A stretch of DNA of 64,000 bases from Aspidapion aeneum (lineage: Eukaryota > Arthropoda > Insecta > Coleoptera > Brentidae). Of the stretch, positions 54,210 through 64,000 are shown in pieces. The notes under the pieces were generated by a model, which was not told the DNA's origin, did not search any database, and saw nothing but the letters and a program-made list of their open reading frames with translations. The stretch's first letter is position 1. The number at the start of each line of letters is the position of its first letter. Made by a program: the position numbers and the translations under genes. Location: positions 22,013,043 to 22,077,042 of the forward strand of contig OY755040.1 of assembly GCA_963576565.1 (NCBI GenBank), written 5' to 3'.

Positions 54210-55498
54210 CCCACTAAGCACAAAATCGTAAAAGACGTTAAATAAATGTTGAAAAAAATATGTTTTTTTCTAGCACAAATTTGTGTTAAAATTAAGTAAA
54301 CTTTTGACATTAAAAAAACATGTAGAAAATCCTTACGAAAATTTCATGTAAAAGCATTACCAAAAATATATATCTTAATACCGTTAATATTTAAAAAACC
54401 ATAATTTTATTAACATTAAAAATAATACCATCATTATATGGTTATTTTTATAATGTTTTTCCTAGATCTCATTTCTAACGTTCAAGTTAAGATATATAAA
54501 GCTAATAAATGTTTTGTTTTTCAAACATTAAAAAAAATGATACTATAGAGGGCGCTGCCGCATAGTTCCACTACCAGAACGGGCCATCGCCATTTTTAGT
54601 TGCGTTACGCTGCGAGTTTATACGAGTCGATAGCAGATACGCTTTGTGCAATTTTCGTTAAAATATTTACCTTTTGTAGAAACAAACCTGGTAAACTAAA
54701 AGCACAGTTATTAATAATGATAGTGAATACATATTTGGATAGGAATATACACCAGTTGTGTGGAAAAGATGGTATAGTTAAAGAACAACAAATTTATATG
54801 CAGCGATTTAAATGAAGCATCACAAAATTAGGTAAGAAAAGTATACAAATGTAAAAAAAATGTTTTGTATGAAATATCGCGTACCTAACGTTATAGGTAA
54901 TCAGACAGGGAATGCGACAATTCACCGCGGACAATTAGCCGCCGGACCTTAATCCGCGTATTCATTTGAGGCAGAATTCGCAAGCCTCGCAGTGGGACCA
55001 AACAAATGCTTCGTTTGCATTCATGCTAAAGTGAATACGCGCCTTGAAATTGTTTGCCTTGTATTCACTTGAGCATGAATTGTTTGGCCTCGTAGCGAGG
55101 CACTTACCACAAAATTATTGTTTACATAGAATTTTAAATTTTATTTTCAGAAGCTACGGATCCGAATTTCCTTTACTGAGTGTCGAGTTCACGAAACTGC
55201 GTTTCCAAAATAGAAGAATTTTATTTACGTTATTTATGTTACTTTATCTTTAGAGATATTTGAAAAAAGAATATTTTTTCATTGTTAAAAAAACATTTAT
55301 TTTTCAATGCTAGAAAAACATTTCTTTTCAACTGTTAAAAATCAATATTTTTTTAACGTTTGAAAAACACCTTAAAAAAACGTTATAAAAACATCAGATT
55401 CTTTTTCTAACGTCAGAAAACGGGTTATCGAACCTAACGTTATGTTTTTAAATTAAACATTATTTTGACATTATTAAAATGTTTTTATGCTTAGTGGG
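54210..55498. mobile_element. 1.29-kb element ending CCCACTAAGCA
   Basis: The left end 'cccactaagcacaaaa' and the reversed right end 'cccactaagcataaaa' match at 15 of 16 positions. The right third is dense in 'aacgtt' and 'gttaaaaaa' words. A GC-rich block with 'acaattcaccgcggacaatt' sits at 54918, and 'tagagggcgctgcc' at 54546. The 71-codon frame at 54600 is not recognised. TSD uncertain. A truncated copy is at 43352. Confidence 0.68.
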
Positions 55499-55499
55499 T

Positions 55500-56539
55500 T
55501 ACAACCTTAGAGTAATAAAAACATTACATTATATTTTATTATTAACTTAGATTACAACAGTGTTATTAGGAACATTTTGGGTCCCGTATTTTACACTTTG
55601 TTACCGTTATTGTTATTACTGATTCTGCGCATTAGCAGCTTCTCGCTCGTTTTATGTTATTTACGGTAACGGTGCCCGGTACTTACCGTGGCCGGCCTTT
55701 AATGTTACCGTTATATTCTAAGGTTAGTTTTGTATTGTTTTTTAACACAGTAGAATTTTTTACTAAAATTTGGTAGTTTGGTTTGTTAAAACCATAAATC
55801 TAATAAAAATAAATAAACAAATATAAATGAACAAAAAGTTGAGGTGTGTAAAACTACTAAATTAACGTTTGTGTCAGGCTTACCTTTAGTGTTCAAACAT
55901 CTATCTTTTTTTGCTATGAATTCTACTGCTATTCTTAGTAACAATAACGATAACAGCTGTCAAATTTTCTGTTATTTTAACTGACCCAAAATGTCGCTAT
56001 TAACTGCCCCTTAAAAATAAGCAATGGTATATAAAGGCTTATTTAGAATGACACATTGCTGCGCTACTAGAGAAGTAAAATATAAGTTAATACCCAAAGC
56101 AAATGTCAATGTCATGCACGTAAGTTTTAAAAGTTTAAAATTACACTGATTATGCCAAGAAGGCCAGCCCATTTCAGCAGTGCAGCTCTTTCTTGCCCAG
56201 GGTTGGTGTCCCGAGTCCCTTTGGTCTGATCCGTGCGTAGGTCTCACATTCTGCCACGAGAAACTTTTTTATCTATTCTTCTTGTCCACGGGCTGGGCAC
56301 GTAGAATTGTTCTTAACTTCCGTGTGTGAACAGTTAGAAAACTTATCAGCTGTCAAACGTCTTTTCGTGTCCGTCCCAGCAACCTGGTCACTTTTGGTGG
56401 GTCTACGGATGCTCTGGTCTATTTGCAACCTATTCCTAATCCCCAGGAGTCTGTTAGTGCATCCTGGGCCCAGTTCTTGAGTCTGTTCTACGTTTAGTTT
56501 TTTCTTCTGTCAAAACTGTTTCTTTTCAGAATCGAATCC
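55500..56539. other. no gene seen
   Basis: No clear feature; 'gttaccgttattgttattac' and similar words near 55598-55710 form a loose repeat. Confidence 0.4.
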
Positions 56540-57350
56540 TATATTTTCATTGGAGGATACTTATAATTTTAAAAGAACTATTAAGAAATTTGAATAAGCG
56601 AGTAGTGAGTCAGACCGAGCTTTACACACTCATTTGTGAATTTGAATCATTGATTAACAACAGACCTTTAACATATTTTGAAAAAGATTCGCTAACGCCT
56701 GCCAAATTTCTACAAAGTTTTTTCTCTAGTGACATGCCTGACCTTGACGAAATACAAAGAACTAGTTTGCAACCTCGCTATCATCATTTGCAACAAACTC
56801 GAGTTACGTTCTCGACTCAGAAAAGAATATTTATCCAGATTAGTTGAAAATAAATCCAGAAAATCAGTTAAGTTTGAAGTCGGCGACATGGTTTTTATTG
56901 GGTCAGGAAGCGAATTGATTGGCCAATGGGCAAGTTCATTGAGCTGATTCCAGGAAGAGATAACGTGAAATGAGTTGCAAAAGTTAAAACACAAAGAGGC
57001 GAATTGATTCGCCCTGTGTAAATGTTATTTATCCTTTAGAAATTCGTCACAAAAAAGACAGAAATAAGTTCATTAAAATGTATAAAGAACTAATAAAAGT
57101 GATTTACAAATGGAAAATATTCCAGAGTATATCCCCAAAAGCCAGTCTGCACCTTCAAAAGAAGATGAAAATAAAACCAAATCTACTAGACCAAAGTAAA
57201 GAACCAAGCCAACAAAGGAGATGACAAATTTAAGAGAATCCTCTTGCGTTCGATTCTGTACTATAAGAAGATCGGGTCGACGAAGCAGAGTTCCTCCAAG
57301 TTTGTTAGGTGATCCGTGGTTCCTCAACGTTTTCAGCGAATCTGCGAAAA
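56540..57350 (+). pseudogene. BEL/Pao retrotransposon pol remnant (integrase C-terminal part)
   Basis: 'LYTLICEFESLINNRPLT' at 56620-56672 and 'DSLTPAKFL' after it match the end of the BEL/Pao integrase core. A frameshift later, 'LRKEYLSRLVE' and 'FEVGDMVFIG' (56845-56900) match the following DUF5641-type domain, and then 'ELIPGRDNV' and 'TQRGELIRPV'. The remainder to about 57350 contains a basic 'RRSGRRSRVPPS' tail. Several stops and frameshifts are present. RT and protease are not seen upstream. Confidence 0.72.
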
Positions 57351-57488
57351 TTATTGTGTTTTGACCTGTCATCCTCGACCCCTTTCTGTTGTTTGTCATT
57401 GTTGGGCCCGGAGTACCGGAAGAATAGATAACATGTACCGTCGGCGTCGCCCCGGTATTATAAAATAGAAGGCAATGTATGTAGACAA

Positions 57489-57539
57489 TAGGTTCACTGC
57501 ATCCTGGAAGTCTGGCGTTTCCAGGATGTAGTGACCCTA
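57489..57539. mobile_element. 51-bp hairpin MITE with 8-bp TSD (hAT-like)
   Basis: A shortened relative of 36775-36841: left arm 'taggttcactgcatcctgga' and right arm 'tccaggatgtagtgacccta'. Flanks gtagacaa (57481-57488) and gtatacaa (57540-57547) match at 7 of 8 positions. The loop and inner arm have been partly lost. Confidence 0.85.
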
Positions 57540-57948
57540 GTATACAATGGTTTGACCACCACCGTCTCGGTCGTGGTGGTTTGACCAGGGCTATCAAAAT
57601 GGACGGGCCACGATCCTCCACTTTGTTGACGTCATATCCGGGGCTGATTTTTTTTTGATGGTCACGCTACGACACAGCTGATTGTCTTTAAAATATTGAA
57701 GTTGGAATGACAGTTCATGAATATTTAATTTTTTTTAATAAAGCCGTTTTTGAGATTGTTTTTACTTTATTCTGGCAGAACAATTTTTTTTAAATGTATG
57801 GTTATCTCTAATTTTTCATAGCCGCTTCATTAGCGCACACAAAAATTAAGTTTAAAGCAGAAGCGAATGTGACAATCACAGATGACAAAGTCAAATACAT
57901 GTCAAATATAACAGTTGGCATGTGGTACATGGCGGGTAATTTGAATTC

Positions 57949-58202
57949 AAAATAAGGAATGCTAAATCTTGAAGATTTTAACCTTTTAATCATGTTGCTT
58001 CCTTACAAACCTTTGGTGGAATATCGGGATCGTGTCTGAGAATATTTCACTGAAATTTTGCGGAAATCTGTAGTGCCATTTTGAAAATATCATAAAAAAA
58101 CGTCTGACCTCCCATAAAACCCAATGTAAAATTCAGCCCCGGGAGAACAGCTGATTTTTTTAGGGTCGTGGCCTCTATTTTTGTGTTGGCCTTGGTTTGA
58201 CC
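57949..58202. repeat. dispersed repeat C, copy 2
   Basis: Second copy of 47841-48075 with a slightly longer middle part. Same orientation, non-coding. Confidence 0.75.
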
Positions 58203-58209
58203 AATTAAT

Positions 58210-58985
58210 ATTTTTGAAGTTTTTATGAAGAAGTCAGTTTTGTCAAAAATTTGTGTTAGTGACACAGTATACACTTAGTGCCAATAAAAAGTCTTTCAAA
58301 CAAACACAGGATTTTCTCTTTTTTATCCAACTGTTATAATTTACCTTCATAGGTACCGTGTAGTAAACTACGTCTTGTTGTTGATGAAATTAAGAGAAAT
58401 TAAAAATGTATTATGTATTACATTGCCTCCCAAGGTAAATGGAGTTACTTAGTGTTTTGTATTAGAGCCGATAAAAAAATTACATTACCTATGCAATCGC
58501 CAGCAATTCTTTGTTTGCTAACATTATCAAAGAAATACGAACTCGTAAGATCAAATAAACACAATAAATGTCTTCTAGTTTGTATTATGATAATGGAAGC
58601 TATTCTACAACAAGTACCCACTAGACATATACATACATACAAACACATAACGATAAAGAATCTAATTGTTGTACCAATTTGGTTCAATATAAACGACAAA
58701 GGCAATGCTGTAGTAAAAATGTCAAATTTCAATTTATACGATTGCCAACTAAACACACTAACAAACTATTTATATCGATACATTATAGGGTACACATAAA
58801 CATTGACATGAACAGCAATTTTATTTTAAATTATTGAAATGAATGAAATTGACTCAGAAATAGTAGATCTTACCAACAGATGACGTTCCGCAAATGCAAA
58901 CCTAACAAAAGATAGTTTGATTAATAGATTAGTAAAGTTTTAGCACTTTTGTTTTTTTTAAACATATTTTTTACAAGCAAACCAA
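58210..58985. other. no recognised gene; one uncharacterised open frame
   Basis: An ATG-started frame of 128 codons runs from 58413 to 58799 on the plus strand, overlapped by a 103-codon frame on the minus strand. Neither shows a known domain or a plausible splice context. Probably chance. Confidence 0.3.
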
Positions 58986-58989
58986 TTCA

Positions 58990-59822
58990 AATAATATTTT
59001 TTTTTGTCTGAAGGAAGCACTTTATTTTTCAGTTTTAATACTTAAGTTTGTTGTCAAATGTAAGACTTTCTATGTATTGTTTTAAATTTTGCTTGTCATA
59101 AACAAGTAGTTCAGAATAGAAATGTTTCTTCTTATCTTTTTGTTTTGACTATCGTGGGACAATAAAAAACATCCTAATGGTGCAATGAGAAATATATTCG
59201 AAGCTGAAGCAGATTGATTTTCAAATTTGAAAAAAGTGACCTATGTAAAGCTTTAGAAATGACAAGTTGCAAAAATATTAAATGGCATCTAATGCAAATA
59301 GTACACAGTACACCGGTGTATTTTTTAAGTGATTACTAACAGGCTAAATTTTGGTACATAGTTTTATTTGGCCGAGACACCTAACTTTTTCTCCTGCAAA
59401 AATACTTGAAAGTGATTCCTAACAGTGTGCGCAGGCGTAGTAGACATACATCGTGCATCGGACTGACTAAACCAAGCATATGATTTTTGGAACAATATTG
59501 CCATTAACTTTCCAGCACATTTTTTGTGCTACAGAAAAAAAATTGCTGGTTACTAATTCTGAAATGGAACTTTTTTTCATCTCGGAATTTAAAATTTTGA
59601 GAGTAAATACCTGTTCTGTTGCCTAAAAAAATTATTTGCTTGGATTAGTCAGTCCGAAGCTCAAAAGATTTCTGCGCCTGCGCAGTCTTTCAGGAATCAC
59701 TTTTAAAAATTTTCGCAGAGGAAAAGGTTAGTCATCTCGGCCGAATAAAGCAATGATTGAGATTTCAGCATGTTAATCATCACTTAAAAAATATACCGGT
59801 GTACTGTGGCCTATTTGCGTTA

Positions 59823-59870
<48 letters not shown>

Positions 59871-59946
59871 ATTTAATATTTCTGCAACTTGGTTAACACA
59901 GGTAGTAGTTCCTTTAGACAAAAAAAATCCCATATCTATCCCCTAT
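58990..59946. mobile_element. large foldback element, copy 2
   Basis: Same family as 41081-42994. Inverted arms include 'gtgacctatgtaaagcttta' (59229) and 'gtacaccggtgtattttttaagtgat' paired with 'atcacttaaaaaatataccggtgtac'. The right end 'ctatcccctatt' matches the terminus, while the outer part of the left end is lost. A (TA)n run replaces part of the right arm. Confidence 0.72.
59828..59863. repeat. (TA)n microsatellite
   Basis: About 18 TA units in the right arm of the foldback element, where the other arm has 'aaatggcatct'. Confidence 0.9.
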
Positions 59947-59949
59947 TAA

Positions 59950-60541
59950 ATTTCTCGATTTTAGTAGTCTTGCATAAAGACCCTGTATGTATGACATATT
60001 TTTACTAAAGAGAGACGCGACAAGCGCGGCAAGCCCATCAAAGTCACTGAACTTAACATTTTTTCATTATGTTATTTTCTTGCCAAATTCATTGACGTTT
60101 CACTAAAATAATTTATATGGTCAGCGTGCAGCATCATGCAACATGTAAAGAAACATGTTTGTTGGTCACCCCCTGTATAGGTTGTTATAAAACGTTTATT
60201 TTTATTTTCCAACACCTATAAATTAACAAGGACAGAAGGTGCGTCTCTCTCTAAACATCGCTAGAGTATAGAGGACCGATATTTTCATCCTTTGATTTTG
60301 ACCGTATTTAATTTGACTTTAAAGAGTTTGTCGCGTCTCTTTATCTTTAGGGTCTTGCACACCAAACGACAAATACCCGCACCGTCAGCGACTAAAACCG
60401 ATACAAAAAGTGCTATTTCGAACTGTCAAATATTGTTAAAGTTATCGTTGAAGTTATTGGACCTAAATTTGACACGACCAAAAACAATCTATTGACTACT
60501 CCAAAACTTACTAGCCAATTAGACATAGCGATAAAAAAATG
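59950..60541. other. no gene seen
   Basis: AT-rich spacer. 'gaccctgtatgta' at 59981 and 'cccctgtatag' at 60170 resemble common Tc1-type ends, but the sequence between them shows no inverted similarity. Confidence 0.35.
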
Positions 60542-60733
60542 TCGTTGTCCGTAGCTCAGTGGTAGCAACATTGCTTTACTGCCGGGCGGTCTGGGTTCGA
60601 ATTCTGGCTAGGTACTTGCATTTTTTGTGTTTGTTTAAAATGCTTTAACTTTTCTGTAACTTTGCGAAACTGGGCGATTAATCCTGATTAGATGAAAACC
60701 TTGTATAAAAAAGAAATAGTAATAAAAACTTTA
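60542..60733 (+). mobile_element. tRNA-derived SINE, copy 2
   Basis: The head has an A box 'tagctcagtgg' (60552-60562) and a B box 'ggttcgaattc' (60594-60604). The body contains 'gcgaaactgggcgattaatc', the same as the copy at 25846-26034. It ends in an A-rich tail. It is not a functional tRNA, because the acceptor stem does not pair and a SINE body follows. Confidence 0.85.
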
Positions 60734-60859
60734 AAAATAAAATTTTGGACTTCCATTATCTTAATTTAATTTATACACGTCGTTGGTTAGTAAATATCTC
60801 TAACCCTTTTACCGGCTACTACTTATAGTACATATTATGGTGTGATGGCCTACCCCCTA

Positions 60860-61085
60860 GACGATTGTTTTTCATAAGGAGTGGTTTCCATATGTTTAGT
60901 ATGTTCGTGCTTGGTTGGCTTAAAACGTCTTTGTCCTTCAATATAAATGCAGCTCCAATAAACTTTCGTTTTCGCTTTACTCTAACCTGAGGAGGGCATT
61001 AGGATTCTCCTACATATGATTTACCACACTTACACGGAATTGGGTTAATGCATAACTTATTATTTAAGAGAATTTCTGGTTTTGT
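60860..61085 (-). pseudogene. Penelope-like element, GIY-YIG endonuclease remnant
   Basis: Minus strand: 'NPIPCKCGKSYVGES' (about 61047-61003) is the start of the Penelope endonuclease domain. It is preceded by 'KPEILLNNKLCI' and followed by a frame break and 'VRVKRKRK'. Related to 30590-30815. A hAT-type MITE interrupts its upstream side at 61100. Confidence 0.7.
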
Positions 61086-61099
61086 TTTAGCTACAAAAC

Positions 61100-61444
61100 C
61101 ATGGGCGCACCCAGGGGGGGGCCCGGGGCCCCTAAGAGTTTCTACATATTTTCTACATATTTCATGATAAAACAGAAAAAATAGCGTTAAATTTGACATA
61201 ATGAGGACTCGCCCCCCCCCCCCGAGCAGCGGCGTAGTTCGTGGCGTGCCCGTGAAAACCAAGAAGGCCTTTTTTTTTTTTGGTCGCAAGATTTTTGAGG
61301 GGCGTCTTTTTGAGCTGTCGGACCGGCCCAACACACGATTACCACCTTTTTTTTTTTTTTTGGTTGCACGATTTTTGCGAGGCGCCCGTTTTAGCTGGCG
61401 AGGTCTCGGGCCCCCCCCAAGACACATTCCTGGGTGCGCCACTG
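61100..61444. mobile_element. CAGTGGCGCA-type MITE with 8-bp TSD (hAT-like, 345 bp)
   Basis: The left end 'catgggcgcaccc' and the right end 'gggtgcgccactg' are inverted repeats. TACAAAAC occurs on both sides (61092-61099 and 61445-61452), a perfect 8-bp TSD typical of hAT. Long G and C runs and 'tggtcgcaagatttttgagg' lie inside. Overlapping open frames here are products of these runs and are not genes. Confidence 0.88.
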
Positions 61445-61452
61445 TACAAAAC

Positions 61453-62985
61453 GCCTTATCATATATCCCGACTTTTATAATGATTTTGATATTATAGTGT
61501 TTGGCTATTTGTTATGTAATCAATACAGAAAAAAGCGCAGATAAAAAAAGCGCGCAAAGAAAAAAGCGTACATAGTAAAACAGCGCAAAGGGAAATTATA
61601 CAGAAAAAAATGTTGTCCCTTAAAAAATCATAATACGATCAATTTAAGTTTTTAGACATAATATTTTCCATGTAAAAATTGAACAGGTTAAGTTACTTGA
61701 TCAACTCAAAATGCCCACAAAAGAAGAGAATATTAAATACTTTATAAAATTTGTAAATAGGTATTAGCGTTTTAAAAAATTTTAAATTTGTTTTTGTAGA
61801 ATTTTAAAAAAATTTTAAGTTTTTAGAATTTTAAAAATATTTGAAGTTTTTCATAAAAAATGATTGAAATTTTTATTCTTTCTAAAATATTTAAATGTTT
61901 TAAAATAAATAATACATTTTGTTCAAATCTTCTTTGGATTTACGTCTTAGGTTCATTATTATCTCAGGAGCATAAATGGGCCAACCTTACTTATCCGGCG
62001 TATTTTGACCATACGCCCAAAAACTTTCGAGTAAATTATAAAAATCTTGCAAATTTTCACACACACAAAAAATATTGCGAAAATGCTAAAAGTCGCGAAA
62101 AATTTAAATTATAAAAATATTGTAATTTTTTAATGATGTCAAGGTTGCTTCCTACGAAGCAGTCAACTAGCCTTCAATTTTTTTTTAAACTGGGATTTTA
62201 ATATAATGCAAATAATTTATTAGTTGACTTGGAAAATTTACCATTTCTGCATCTTCACCATGTAATATTGAAATACTTTGACAATTTTTTTCACAATTTA
62301 TTCGAAATATTAAGGGTCTACGGGCAAAACAAACCCCGTATTTGGATTCGGCCAGTGTTGGATGGGACAGGCGGGCAACCGGGCACCCGGTGGGCCGGTA
62401 CAATTTAGGGATGGTTGGGCGCAGGTCCGATGTACCTATTCCAAATTATTAATATTTGTTTTTGTATATTTGACAAACGAACTAATTAAAACATTGAACA
62501 TTTAAATTAAAAAAATCAGTATGTAGTAATTCCAGGTCTGCGTTACTCGTTTGATTGTTACAGTTGCTTTTATATTAAAATAAGTATAATGTATCAATGA
62601 GATAATGTGATAATATCACTAACTTATTAATATCTTTTTACAATACCAATATCCAGAAGAAAAAACCGGGAGATTAGAAAAATGTAACACAAATATTGTC
62701 CAATTTTTTTCTTATTTGTGTTGCTGTTGTGATATCTCTTTTAACACACTTTGTTGACATTTGGTGAGGATTGATTTTCCCGATCTCCCCCTTCGGTACG
62801 GCCTTGCCAACTGATTGAAAACGAGTTGGGAAAGTATATACCGATACCCTAATTCTGATACGTCCTAACCCACAAAAAAATTAAAATTCATATTTTTGCG
62901 TCAAAGGTTAGTAAATCTGCATAGCTATATAGAGTTTTACTTACTCTAATACATTTTCTGTAATTCTAACTTTATAGCGATTTGA
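61453..62985. other. no gene seen
   Basis: Very AT-rich; repeated 'aaaaaagcgc' words near 61530-61590. 'gggacaggcgggcaaccggg' at 62365 is an isolated GC-rich island. No recognised protein. Confidence 0.4.
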
Positions 62986-62989
62986 TTCC

Positions 62990-63180
62990 AATGAAGACTC
63001 AGGATAATTTTAATATCTTCTCTCTGTTTTCTTGACTCTGAGTATGTTTATAAGTTTTTCGTGTTGAAGTTTATCAAACGCTTTCTCGAAATCAACAAAG
63101 AAAAGGTTCGGTTTATCAAGAAAATGCTTGTCTGGTGTCCAGTCCTTCCTAAATTCTACCAGAATGTCAGTTATTTTTTA
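62990..63180 (-). pseudogene. LINE reverse transcriptase fragment
   Basis: On the minus strand 'DILVEFRKDWTPDKHFLDKP' leads to 'LFFVDFEKAFDKLQHEKLIN'. This is the conserved RT region around the FxDxxKAFD motif, which carries the first catalytic Asp. The catalytic YADD region is not present. It differs from the RTE-like remnants at 14455 and 19955. Confidence 0.7.
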
Positions 63181-63184
63181 AATG

Positions 63185-64000
63185 ATTGTCAAAAAACCTA
63201 TTTTACGATTCATTTATAATTTTACAATGTTACGATTGAAACACCCAAGTGCATTAAATTTACATAATATCATAAAATATAAATGTACCATACATGTGTC
63301 TAAATTTATGTGTTTTTTTTATTTTGCTTGTGTGCGATTTTGCAAAATGGCGGATTGTTTATTTGCAATCAACTTGACTACCGTTTCTGATTTAATTAAT
63401 GTTTATTAAGATTTGTTATTCTATATTATTAAGATTTGTTATGCCATGTGTTTTTATATTAAAACATCATAGTGTTTTTGATTTTAAGTAAAGGACCCCG
63501 CACAATTCTGATGAATTTCGATGCACGGCTAATATCGAAAACATTTTAATTTGTTGCTTGTCTCACCAGAACCTTGTATATTTCACAAATCACAAAAATA
63601 AGGTATATTTGGGCTTTTATATAAGGGAGGCTTTTCAACCCTTTTTCCTCGCAAATGATAACATTTTATTTTTTAAATAAAAGAAGTTTTAAAATGAGGC
63701 ATTTCTTGTTTGACATATTTAAATTCCATCCATCCTTCCTTGTCTTTTTTCGTCATCATCTACCCTGTCGTATTAACTCAAAAGAGCGTATCTGATTTTA
63801 CAAAATTTTAGGCAGGACTATTAACTATAGCAAAATATATCATTCGTCAGACAAACCAAAATAAAATTAAGTTCAGATACATATCAGTTATGTGTTTATT
63901 AGGAACAACATATTAATATATTTTATGATAGCATTAAAAAGCGAAACTAAATTAAAATATATTAAACTTCTTTTTTATGAAAATATATAAAAGTTATATA
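63185..64000. other. no gene seen
   Basis: AT-rich sequence without recognised feature up to the window end. Confidence 0.4.

Noticed and set aside
57073..57621. 182-codon minus-strand open frame
   Set aside because: It runs antisense across the BEL/Pao tail and through the 51-bp hairpin MITE, and shows no known domain.
57400..57782. TGTTGGG...CA segment after the BEL/Pao remnant, considered as its 3' LTR
   Set aside because: It ends in CA and has AATAAA, but no polypurine tract precedes it and no second copy was found in the window.
58413..58799. 128-codon ATG-started frame
   Set aside because: No recognised domain, overlapped by a long antisense frame; probably chance in AT-rich DNA.
59981..60178. 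'ccctgtatg ... cccctgtatag' as a Tc1-type element
   Set aside because: The ends are not inverted relative to each other and no internal similarity was found.
60542..60615. possible tRNA gene
   Set aside because: A and B boxes are present, but the ends do not pair and the same SINE body follows as in the other copy.
61201..61497. several overlapping frames on both strands
   Set aside because: They arise from long G/C and T/A runs within a hAT-type MITE.

Overview
The window looks like nuclear DNA from an insect: AT-rich, very rich in transposable elements (TEs), with spliced genes, mariner, pogo, hAT and Penelope fragments, tRNA-derived SINEs, and an errantivirus-type LTR element. Only one host gene is recognised: NDUFS3, the 30 kDa subunit of mitochondrial complex I, as three exons on the minus strand at 28268-29277. 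A beetle is possible but the order cannot be fixed from sequence alone.

Region 1-12 kb. Duplicated repeats and a decayed hAT-like element (2492-3720) precede a 299-bp element built of three hairpins (3731-4029). An LTR retrotransposon of the errantivirus type follows at 4372-10706: two 217-bp LTRs that look identical, a CGCG target-site duplication (TSD), a Ser-tRNA-like primer site, an intact gag frame and a long env frame. Its pol frame keeps the protease but has lost the reverse transcriptase palm, RNase H and integrase core, so it should be non-autonomous although recently inserted. Foldback and GACGTC-rich DNA elements follow.

Region 12-31 kb. A solo LTR (12966-13396, TSD GTAT), two RTE-like reverse transcriptase remnants (one split by a 439-bp MITE directly before its YADD box), two internally deleted mariner copies (21505-22410 and 29374-30274), a nest of elements containing a SINE (24994-26068), a 1.4-kb TATA-flanked element (26739-28170), and NDUFS3 squeezed between that element and the second mariner.

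Region 31-48 kb. Mostly non-coding, with a LINE RNase H fragment (34561-35088), many MITEs including a 67-bp perfect hairpin with an 8-bp TSD, a large foldback element interrupted by a pogo/Tigger-type element (41081-42994), and two satellite arrays (185-bp and 169-bp units).

Region 48-64 kb. A second copy of the 1.4-kb element, a 640-bp foldback element, a 1.29-kb CCCACTAAGCA-ended element, a BEL/Pao integrase remnant, a second micro-hairpin MITE, a second large foldback element, a SINE, a Penelope endonuclease remnant interrupted by a hAT-type MITE, and a LINE fragment. Nothing here suggests bacterial DNA, CRISPR or an operon. Apart from NDUFS3, the window's biology is that of TEs inserting into one another and parasitising each other's enzymes.
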